A DNA stretch of 64,000 nt from Flavobacteriaceae bacterium (GTDB lineage: Bacteria; Bacteroidota; Bacteroidia; Flavobacteriales; Flavobacteriaceae): positions 1-64,000 of the forward strand of contig JANQSO010000002.1 of assembly GCA_028284005.1 (NCBI GenBank), read 5' to 3'. The number at the start of each line of letters is the position of its first letter. The first letter of the stretch is position 1. Under the pieces are notes generated by a model, which did no database searches, was not told the origin of the DNA, and saw only the letters and a program-made list of their open reading frames with translations. This document shows, piece after piece, positions 55,366 to 62,159 of the stretch. The translations under genes were made by a program, and so were the position numbers.

Positions 55366-56493
55366 ATGAAAATTTTAAAACTACTTTCAGCAGTAATACT
55401 CACAATATCGCCATTCATTTCTTTTGCTCAACTGGAATATTACGCAAGTAACCGGGCTGTGAACAGTGTAAATAAATATGATGAATCGGGAGTATTCATT
55501 GAAGAAATAATTTCTGAAGATGCGGGTGGTCTATCAAGCCCTCAGGATATTGTTTTTCATCCCGACGGATCTATGCTGGTCGCATCAAGTGGGTCAAATT
55601 CAATTTTAAGATTTGATAGGGATACGGGAGATTTCATTGAAGTATGGAACCAGGACCCGGTAACAAAACCCACTAAGATGTCCATAGGGCCGGATAATTT
55701 GTTGTATGTTACACAATGGGGGCAAACTCAGGTAACCTCCAGAATATTGAAATTTAATTTGGACGGAACTTTAAATAGCCCATTGAATGTTACTATTCCA
55801 ACTCCTTTGGCAATGGGACATGTTTGGGATGATCAGGGTAACTTCTATGCGGCATTCTTTGGTATAGGAAATGGAAATGGATCGGTTCATAAATTTGATC
55901 CCAACGGAAATTCTTTAGGAACGTTTATTGATAATTCTGTGCTGCAAAATCCTACGTACATTTGGTGGGATACTAATGGCGATATGATGGTTGAAGATTT
56001 TGTTGCCGGCAAGGTCTTAAGATACGACAGCAATGGAAACTACATAGAAGATCACATTACCGGGCTAAGCAACCCTGAAGGTTTTGGATTTCTCCCAAGT
56101 GGAAATCTAATTGTAGTTGAACGAACTATAAATCAGATCACAGAATTCGACACAAGTGGAAATTCCATAGGACAGTGGGACAGTGGAGTTGTCTTGAATG
56201 ACCCAAATTTCCTTGTGACACGAGATCCAAATTTGTCAGTATTAGACAATGAGTTGGCTCGAACTATTGTAATTCCAAGTGTTGGAAGTACTTTTCAAAT
56301 AAGTTCGGAGATCACGGAAACATTCAAGTGTTTAAATGTTTACAGTTCCTCAGGTGTTCTGGTGGAAAACATAGACCTAAACGAATCTACTGTCTGGAAC
56401 GCAAACAAACATGCCGAAGGATTATACATTCTTACACTTAGAGGAGACCAAGGTATCGAATACCACCAAAAGGTAATTGTAAAAAAAAGATGA
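55366..56493 (+). CDS. secreted NHL-type propeller with T9SS-like C-terminus
   Basis: ATG at 55366 begins a signal peptide ending in SFAQ; a TTG 39 bases upstream would add a spurious extension. Blades of the NHL/Vgb type follow (SSPQDIVFHPDGSMLVASSGSN, KPTKMSIGPDNLLYVTQWG, NPTYIWWDTNGDMMVEDF, NPEGFGFLPSGNLIVVE). The C-terminus (FKCLNVYSSSGVLVENIDL, HAEGLYILTLRG, HQKVIVKK) is a shortened T9SS sorting domain lacking the usual YPNP start. Probably secreted. Sits after the membrane AraC regulator. Confidence 0.85.
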   Translation: MKILKLLSAVILTISPFISFAQLEYYASNRAVNSVNKYDESGVFIEEIISEDAGGLSSPQDIVFHPDGSMLVASSGSNSILRFDRDTGDFIEVWNQDPVTKPTKMSIGPDNLLYVTQWGQTQVTSRILKFNLDGTLNSPLNVTIPTPLAMGHVWDDQGNFYAAFFGIGNGNGSVHKFDPNGNSLGTFIDNSVLQNPTYIWWDTNGDMMVEDFVAGKVLRYDSNGNYIEDHITGLSNPEGFGFLPSGNLIVVERTINQITEFDTSGNSIGQWDSGVVLNDPNFLVTRDPNLSVLDNELARTIVIPSVGSTFQISSEITETFKCLNVYSSSGVLVENIDLNESTVWNANKHAEGLYILTLRGDQGIEYHQKVIVKKR

Positions 56494-56509
56494 TCTAATT
56501 TTATTGATA

Positions 56510-56527
56510 CTCCTCTTAGGCTCGAAC
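56510..56527 (-). repeat. degenerate tRNA-Asn 3'-end copy (attachment-site scar B)
   Basis: CTCCTCTTAGGCTCGAAC matches 17 of 18 bases of the tRNA-Asn 3' half (CTCCTCTTGGGCTCGAAC on the plus strand), in the same orientation as the tRNA at 59578-59651. It lies just after the NHL gene and before the FG-GAP gene. Tyrosine-integrase elements leave such copies when they insert in a tRNA 3' end. Confidence 0.6.
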
Positions 56528-56588
56528 TGTGCTTTGGATTATTTCTATTGATTATCCCAGTAATGTGGTCTTCTGACTTAGTTTAAAA

Positions 56589-57968
56589 TCAATGTTTCAT
56601 TATTTTCTTAATCACAGAAACATCATTCTTGCCGGTCACTTTGAGCAAATAGATCCCCTGACTTAAATAGGACATATCTATAGCATCTTGTTGCATTTCA
56701 TACTTTAAAAGATCGCCCAGCATGTTAAACAATTGGATACTTTTTATCGTACACCGGCATTCAATTTTCAGGATGTCCTTTACAGGGACAGGGGAGACCG
56801 AAATGTTCTCCAGATCATATTCATCAACGGACAACGGGAACAGATTCTCATACCACGTAATTTTACCGTCACCTATTGAAGAAGCGATTACATCCTGCCT
56901 TCCATCATTGTTCAAATCAGATATAGTAACATTAAAAGAGGTATTATGAGTTGTGGTTATTAATTGTTTAGTTCCAAAACTACCCATTCCGTCCTCGTTC
57001 TCATACCAGGCGAGCTCATTGTCTGAATTAGATGCTGTAATTGCATCTAAGTCTCCGTCCCCGTCAAAATCAGCCGCTGCCAAAGATCGCGAACTACTGC
57101 TCGGAGCAGCAATTTCCTGCAGTGCTCCAAAATTCCCGGAACCATCTGTGTTTTCAAACCATCCAACGGCAACGTCCAAACTAAATGAAACTACAATATC
57201 TAAGTCGTTGTTTCCGTTGATGTCGGCCACTATAACATCCTGTGATGCCCTACCTCCGGAAACTAAAATTGTCTCTGCTGAATCAAAATTACCCTGCCCA
57301 TCCAAATTTTTATACCAAACAAGTTGATTATTCTCATTAAGTCCATTTAGAATTGCAACAACATCAGAATCTGTATCCCCGTCAATATCTGCTACCGCTA
57401 TTCTAATTGGGTTCGCAGTAGATATGACCGATCCAATAATTTTCTTTGGCCCAAAAGTCCCTAAACCATCTGTATTTTCATGCCACACTATTTGGCTGTT
57501 ATTTCCTGACGCAGTAACGATATCTAAGTCCGTATCTCCATCAATATCTGAAGCTTTTACAGTATAGGTTGCCAATACATCTGTTGCAATTACTTGTGCT
57601 GCGCTAAAATCACCCATACCGTCCAGGTTTTCATACCAAACGACCCTTCCGGAATCCCTGGAACCAACCAGTACATCTTTGTCTCCGTCACTATCCAGAT
57701 CAGCTGCGTAAATTGCGCTCGCACCATCCTCCGTTGCAATAACATTTTGCGCTCCAAAAGTTCCTGTCCCATCAGTATTTTCATACCAGGCAACCTTATC
57801 ATCACCTACAGAAGCCGAAAGTACATCTTTATCACCATCACCGTCAATATCTGCTGAAAAAATGGAAAAGGCTGTATTGACATTAGTTGTTATGATCTGT
57901 TCAGTCCCAAACTGAGCATAGGAACATGTGTAGTTCAAAAGTAGAAGTAAGAAAAGTGTTTTATACAT
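56589..57968 (-). CDS. secreted FG-GAP/VCBS propeller with T9SS sorting domain
   Basis: Signal peptide from ATG at 57968 (MYKTLFLLLLLNYTCSYAQ); an ATG at 57995 would add nine basic residues and overlap an inverted repeat. About seven FG-GAP blades follow, with the recurring pair DIDGDGDKDVLSAS / VAWYENTDGTGTFG. The end is a T9SS-like sorting domain (VSPVPVKDILKIEC, IQLFNMLGDLLKYE, DMSYLSQGIYLLKV). Similar in design to the protein at 42393 but with the 'WYENTDG' repeat subtype. Convergent with the NHL gene. Confidence 0.9.
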   Translation of the reverse strand: MYKTLFLLLLLNYTCSYAQFGTEQIITTNVNTAFSIFSADIDGDGDKDVLSASVGDDKVAWYENTDGTGTFGAQNVIATEDGASAIYAADLDSDGDKDVLVGSRDSGRVVWYENLDGMGDFSAAQVIATDVLATYTVKASDIDGDTDLDIVTASGNNSQIVWHENTDGLGTFGPKKIIGSVISTANPIRIAVADIDGDTDSDVVAILNGLNENNQLVWYKNLDGQGNFDSAETILVSGGRASQDVIVADINGNNDLDIVVSFSLDVAVGWFENTDGSGNFGALQEIAAPSSSSRSLAAADFDGDGDLDAITASNSDNELAWYENEDGMGSFGTKQLITTTHNTSFNVTISDLNNDGRQDVIASSIGDGKITWYENLFPLSVDEYDLENISVSPVPVKDILKIECRCTIKSIQLFNMLGDLLKYEMQQDAIDMSYLSQGIYLLKVTGKNDVSVIKKIMKH

Positions 57969-57980
57969 TTTATATTTTTT

Positions 57981-58030
57981 TGGTACCTTCCTCATAACCT
58001 GTCAGTATCTAATACGCTGTGAAGGTACCA
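57981..58030. repeat. 10-bp inverted repeat TGGTACCTTC-N30-GAAGGTACCA
   Basis: A perfect 10-bp inverted repeat with 30 bases between the arms, lying in the 5' region of the FG-GAP gene and 75 bp from the end of the nuclease gene. It may be an operator for a dimeric protein, an mRNA stem, or an element end. Confidence 0.6.
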
Positions 58031-58105
58031 CAAAAGAAAGTGATAGAAAACAAAAATCCAAAAGCAGGATATCTGGATTTAATGTTTCCAACAATATTTT
58101 TACTT

Positions 58106-59185
58106 CTAAAGTTCAAAGTCAGCCCAAACTGCCCCATGATCAGATGCCTGGTCTCTCCAGTTCGTTACAGTTTCAAAGGATTTTTCATTCCCCTTACTAA
58201 ACTTGTAGAGGTTAGCTATGCCTCTACGTTCAACCCCAGCTTTTTTTAATTTAGATTTTAAGGGAATTGAGATCATTAGATAATCAATTTGTTGAATCTC
58301 CTTATAATGATATGTCCATCTGTTCAGTAGTTCGGGATAGGTCATTTCTAAAACATCCTCAAGTTCACTAGAAAATAAAGGTTTTAATGGAGCCCTATCC
58401 GACGTGTCATTTAAATCTCCAGCCACTATGACATTTTCCTTTTTTAAATCATACCTATTATCCAGAATTTCTCTAACTCGCTTAGATTGCCTCAATCTTC
58501 TTGCATCGTTCTTTTTTTGATCCCAACCACTCTTACTTTTTAGATGATTGATCAAAAGCTTAATAGAGTCGCCATTAGGCAACTCCACCTCAACCTCAAG
58601 ACAGTCTCTAGAAAAAGTCCTAGATGAGGGAGTTCCATCGAAGATGTTTGTTCGGATGTTAGCAATTGGGAATTTACTATACAATCCGACATCAATTTGT
58701 CTAGGATCGTTTCCATCAATTACCAAGTTATATTTGTACATGTTTTTTAATCGATCACTATTAAACTCCTTAAGCACTAGTCGATTTTCTACTTCGATAA
58801 TACATAAAATATCAGCGTTAACTGCTTTAATCACTTTTGTGATGTTTTTTTGAACTATATCATCGAAGATGTCTCTTTTAAATTCAATGAAACCAAACCA
58901 ATCTTTTGACCCTGAAGGCTTAACAGTATACTTTTTTGTTTTTTTACTGTATATTATTATTTTATGTCCAACACTACTGTGCATGACATTAAACTTAATA
59001 TAGTCCTGAACTTGTTTGTACAATGATATGATCTTCTTTTTATCGTAAACTGTCTTCCTTAGTTCATCCTGAAGTTCTCCAACTATCTGAAGTTTCCCCT
59101 CGATTATATCATTACGATAAAAATTAAAGATCTTAGCTCGGCCAAAGAGATTTTCAGCGTTGTATGTGGCCACCCTGACATTCAT
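58106..59185 (-). CDS. endonuclease/exonuclease/phosphatase-family protein
   Basis: A 359-residue EEP-fold enzyme with no signal peptide. All motifs are present: ATYNAENLF (metal Asn), DILCIIEVENRLVL (Glu), LLINHLKSKSG (His), VIVAGDLND (Asp/Asn), QQIDYLMIS and ASDHGAVWADFEL (Asp-His). The fold cleaves phosphodiesters in nucleic acids or lipids; the substrate cannot be told. The insert at residues 25-105 is unusual for short EEP enzymes. Lies next to tRNA-associated repeats, so it may be acquired. Confidence 0.88.
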   Translation of the reverse strand: MNVRVATYNAENLFGRAKIFNFYRNDIIEGKLQIVGELQDELRKTVYDKKKIISLYKQVQDYIKFNVMHSSVGHKIIIYSKKTKKYTVKPSGSKDWFGFIEFKRDIFDDIVQKNITKVIKAVNADILCIIEVENRLVLKEFNSDRLKNMYKYNLVIDGNDPRQIDVGLYSKFPIANIRTNIFDGTPSSRTFSRDCLEVEVELPNGDSIKLLINHLKSKSGWDQKKNDARRLRQSKRVREILDNRYDLKKENVIVAGDLNDTSDRAPLKPLFSSELEDVLEMTYPELLNRWTYHYKEIQQIDYLMISIPLKSKLKKAGVERRGIANLYKFSKGNEKSFETVTNWRDQASDHGAVWADFEL

Positions 59186-59427
59186 AGCGTTATATTTTAA
59201 TGAACACAGACTATTCTATGTTCTGTTGGAAAAAATAAAATTCTAATTCAAGATATAGGAAATATATCTCTCAAGGGGAGTGTGTCTAATTTACAAAAGT
59301 TTTTTGACTTTTGTTTAAAGCCCGATTTTAATACGATCTAAAGGACACATAAGTCATCTTTTATTCCTTGTTTCGTCTCCGAACTATATAGAAATAAATC
59401 CTATTCACAAAGACGGGGCTCTAATAT
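59186..59427. other. non-coding stretch upstream of the EEP nuclease
   Basis: About 240 bp, with the whole gap to the tRNA near 390 bp. It presumably holds the nuclease promoter but I see no clear TAnnTTTG element, gene or integrase remnant. Confidence 0.5.
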
Positions 59428-59451
59428 AGCTCCTCCTCTTGGGCTCGAACC
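59428..59451 (-). repeat. exact copy of the tRNA-Asn 3' end (attachment-site scar A)
   Basis: 24 bases (AGCTCCTCCTCTTGGGCTCG plus AACC) identical to 59576-59599, covering the T-loop, 3' T-stem, acceptor arm and 2 bases beyond the discriminator. The 5' half of the tRNA is absent here. The copied part is exactly that used as the core by many tRNA-targeting integrases. Confidence 0.85.
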
Positions 59452-59542
59452 GGACCGAGCGCTAAGAAAATACCCTGTGGACATTTTTAGTGAAGGGGCC
59501 AGAAGGCGGGCAGGCCTTGGGAGAGTCCAAAACATACCAAAT

Positions 59543-59569
59543 AAAAAAATCCGGTCTTTGACCGGATTT
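59543..59569 (-). terminator. intrinsic terminator after tRNA-Asn
   Basis: On the minus strand AAATCCGGTC-AAA-GACCGGATTT followed by a T-run. Begins 9 bases after the tRNA 3' end. Confidence 0.88.
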
Positions 59570-59577
59570 AGATTGAG

Positions 59578-59651
59578 CTCCTCCTCTTGGGCTCGAACCA
59601 AGGACCCTCTGATTAACAGTCAGATGCTCTAACCAACTGAGCTAAGGAGGA
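59578..59651 (-). tRNA. tRNA-Asn (GTT anticodon)
   Basis: 74 bases on the minus strand. The acceptor stem pairs TCCTCCT with AGGAGGA, the D-arm is AGCTCAGTTGGTTAGAGC, and the anticodon stem CTGAC/ATCAG... holds loop CTGTTAA with anticodon GTT. The T-arm is CTTGG-TTCGAGC-CCAAG; discriminator G. CCA is not encoded. Reads in the same direction as rseP, 71 bp upstream. Confidence 0.95.
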
Positions 59652-59722
59652 AGGTGTCTTTCGCTTTAGCGGATGCAAATATAATTTATTTTCTATGCGT
59701 TGCAAAAAAGAATTTGCTTTTT

Positions 59723-61036
59723 TTACTTTCCGACAATTGCCCTGTAAATATCGTTTCCGTTGGCAAATAATACCAATGCGATCAATAAAAAGAACCCTAC
59801 CATTTGCGCGTATTCCATAAACTTATCATTTGGTTTACGCCCGCTTACCATCTCATATAATAAGAACATCACATGGCCACCATCCAGTGCAGGAATTGGA
59901 AGTACATTCATAAATGCTAAAATAATAGAGATCAATGCAGTTGTCTGCCAGAAACTAAGCCAGTTCCAGGTATCCGGGAAAAGATTACCGATCGCTCCAA
60001 AACCACCTACTTGTGATGCTCCCTTTTTTGTGAATACGTATTTGAACTGTTTTACGTAATCCTTTAAAATATTGTATCCATAGCCTACTCCGCCTGTAAT
60101 ACTTTCAAACAAAGAATATTCTATATGCGTTGTCTCACTGAAATTGTTAACTCCAACAATTCCATCTTCATTAGGAGCAACCGTTAGTGTATTTAACTGG
60201 CCATCTCTTGAAACAACAATCGTACTTTCGTTTTCAATATTCTTTCTAACATTTGTAGTAAACTCATGCCAGTATCTAATGTTCTCTCCATTTACTGAAA
60301 TCAGGCTATCTCCTTTCTTAAATCCTGCAGCTGCAGCCGGAAAATCGGCAAGCACCGTGTCGACAATTGGATTACGGCGTTCAATAAAAGGAGTTAGCAT
60401 ATCCTTTTTAAACATTTCAGTTCCAATATCTTCGGGAATTGATATTGTTTCAACAGTATTATCCGCATGTTTCACTTCGATCGAACTAACATCACGTAAA
60501 AAAAGATATCTATTGATGTCCTTTACATTTTCAAAATCTTCCCCGTTTACTTTTAATATCTTATCTCCGTCCTGAAAACCATATTGCTTAAATTCTTCGA
60601 CAATTGCAAAGCCTTGAGGTAAATTCTCATTTGTTACAATATTTCTTCCGTAGAAATAAAGAATACTGGAATAGATCACAAAACCTACAATGATGTTCAC
60701 TGTTACACCTCCCAGCATAATGATCAAACGCTGCCATGCCGGTTTACTTCTAAATTCCCAGGGTTGTGGAGGTTGTGCCATTTGCTCTTTGTCCATACTC
60801 TCGTCTATCATTCCGGAGATCTTCACATACCCTCCCAAAGGCAGCCAACCAATTCCGTAGACGGTTTCTCCTATTTTCTTCTTTACCAATGCAAACTTTA
60901 CATCAAAAAAGAGGAAGAATTTCTCTACGCGGGTCTTAAATATCTTGGCAGGAATAAAATGCCCCAACTCGTGGAGAACAATCAATATGGATAAGCTTAG
61001 CAATAGCTGAAGTGCTTTTACAGCAAATGGACTCAT
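59723..61036 (-). CDS. rseP: RseP-family site-2 intramembrane zinc protease
   Basis: A 437-residue membrane protease. The active site IVLHELGHF lies in the first helix (HExxH) and the second-site motif NVLPIPALDGGH near the C-terminus; two PDZ domains lie between them (for example QYGFQDGDKILKVNGEDFENVKDINRYL and AAAGFKKGDSLISVNGENIRYW). It cuts membrane-embedded anti-sigma factors or signal-peptide remnants. ATG at 61036 is chosen over a TTG two codons upstream. A -7 promoter element lies 20 bases upstream. Confidence 0.95.
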   Translation of the reverse strand: MSPFAVKALQLLLSLSILIVLHELGHFIPAKIFKTRVEKFFLFFDVKFALVKKKIGETVYGIGWLPLGGYVKISGMIDESMDKEQMAQPPQPWEFRSKPAWQRLIIMLGGVTVNIIVGFVIYSSILYFYGRNIVTNENLPQGFAIVEEFKQYGFQDGDKILKVNGEDFENVKDINRYLFLRDVSSIEVKHADNTVETISIPEDIGTEMFKKDMLTPFIERRNPIVDTVLADFPAAAAGFKKGDSLISVNGENIRYWHEFTTNVRKNIENESTIVVSRDGQLNTLTVAPNEDGIVGVNNFSETTHIEYSLFESITGGVGYGYNILKDYVKQFKYVFTKKGASQVGGFGAIGNLFPDTWNWLSFWQTTALISIILAFMNVLPIPALDGGHVMFLLYEMVSGRKPNDKFMEYAQMVGFFLLIALVLFANGNDIYRAIVGK

Positions 61037-61055
61037 AGTCAATAAAATTAGGGCA

Positions 61056-61063
61056 CAAAAGTA
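61056..61063 (-). promoter_or_regulatory. Bacteroidota -7 promoter element for rseP
   Basis: TACTTTTG on the minus strand, 19 bases upstream of the chosen ATG, matching TAnnTTTG. Confidence 0.5.
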
Positions 61064-61184
61064 ACCTATTCTGTACGGTTAAAAAAATAATTATTCGATA
61101 GTCATTAGTATTAACAAAATTTAATACGTTACAGGAGTGATAGTTTTTTTTTAGGTAGTAATTTTGTGAAAATTTGTTTTGAAT

Positions 61185-61850
61185 ATGTTACGCTTTTTTG
61201 CAAAATATAAATTCCTGGGGGTTGTACTATTGATTCTTTCGGTGATCATAATTACTATCATTTATCAAATATTAAAACCCAATAGGGCCCTTCCTGTCTA
61301 TCAACCGGCAGAAGTAAATGCAGAAATGGTCGACAGCTCACTCCAACATGTAAAAAAATATCACACCATAGCAGATTTTTCTTTGGTCAACCAAAACGGA
61401 GAAGCAATAACTCAAAAGAGTTATGAAGACAAAATTTATGTTGCTGATTTCTTTTTTACAACCTGCCAGACCATTTGCCCCATTATGACTGGCCATATGG
61501 TAGAAATTCAGGAACAACTCAAAAATGACGCTGAGGTCATGTTGCTTTCTCATACCGTAACTCCCGAAATAGACTCCGTAGCGCAATTAAAAAAATATGC
61601 TTTGGAGAAAGGAGTTAATGATTCTAAATGGAACCTGGTTACAGGTGGCAAAAAAGAAATTTATGACCTTGCCCGTAAGTCCTACCTGGCAGCAAAGGAT
61701 AATCCTTATACTCCCGATGACCTCATCCATACAGAAAACTTTGTTTTAATAGACACAAAAAAACGCATTCGGGGTTTTTATGACGGTACGGACCCCGAAG
61801 CCATTAAGCAGCTTTTGGAGGATATCGAAATTCTAAAAGAAGAAGAATAA
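61185..61850 (+). CDS. SCO1/SenC-family copper-binding thioredoxin-like protein
   Basis: An N-terminal anchor helix (about 8-28) and a periplasmic thioredoxin fold with the copper site Cys94-x3-Cys98 (FFFTTCQTICPIM) and His182 (DLIHTENFVLID). SCO proteins help assemble the Cu(A) centre of cytochrome c oxidase. ATG at 61185 is chosen; a TTG lies two codons upstream. 79 bp upstream of feoA but probably separate from it, as feoA has its own promoter. Confidence 0.93.
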   Translation: MLRFFAKYKFLGVVLLILSVIIITIIYQILKPNRALPVYQPAEVNAEMVDSSLQHVKKYHTIADFSLVNQNGEAITQKSYEDKIYVADFFFTTCQTICPIMTGHMVEIQEQLKNDAEVMLLSHTVTPEIDSVAQLKKYALEKGVNDSKWNLVTGGKKEIYDLARKSYLAAKDNPYTPDDLIHTENFVLIDTKKRIRGFYDGTDPEAIKQLLEDIEILKEEE

Positions 61851-61891
61851 AATTTTAAACTGAAATGTTTTCCCAGCTCCCTTTTTTCTGT

Positions 61892-61899
61892 TACTTTTG
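61892..61899 (+). promoter_or_regulatory. Bacteroidota -7 promoter element for feoAB
   Basis: TACTTTTG, 30 bases upstream of the feoA ATG, matching TAnnTTTG. No Fur-box-like 19-bp palindrome was evident. Confidence 0.5.
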
Positions 61900-61929
61900 T
61901 CTTGTTTAAAATCAATCTAAATAACATTA

Positions 61930-62157
61930 ATGCTTACTATTGCATCATTGAAAAAAGGGCAGCGTGCAATTATCAAAGAATTTTCTGTAGACGTTGTGCC
62001 TTTAAAGTTATTGGAAATGGGTTGCCTGCCTGGTAATGAAGTGCTCCTGGTACAAACTGCTCCTTATCAAGACCCATTATACCTTAACGTCAATGGAAGC
62101 CATCTCGCCATAAGAAAAGCAACCGCAGCACAGATTGAAATAGAATTAGTAGACTAG
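61930..62157 (+). CDS. feoA: ferrous iron transport protein A
   Basis: A 75-residue SH3-like FeoA: TIASLKKGQRAIIKEFS, LKLLEMGCLPGNEVLLVQTAP, DPLYLNVNGSHLAIRKATAAQIEIEL. Works with FeoB in Fe(II) uptake. feoB begins 2 bases after its stop. Confidence 0.93.
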   Translation: MLTIASLKKGQRAIIKEFSVDVVPLKLLEMGCLPGNEVLLVQTAPYQDPLYLNVNGSHLAIRKATAAQIEIELVD

Positions 62158-62159
62158 CG

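Noticed and set aside
59401-59601. A 66-codon minus-strand frame over the tRNA-linked region
   Set aside because: It covers a tRNA 3' end, its terminator and the repeat copy, so it is a chance frame.
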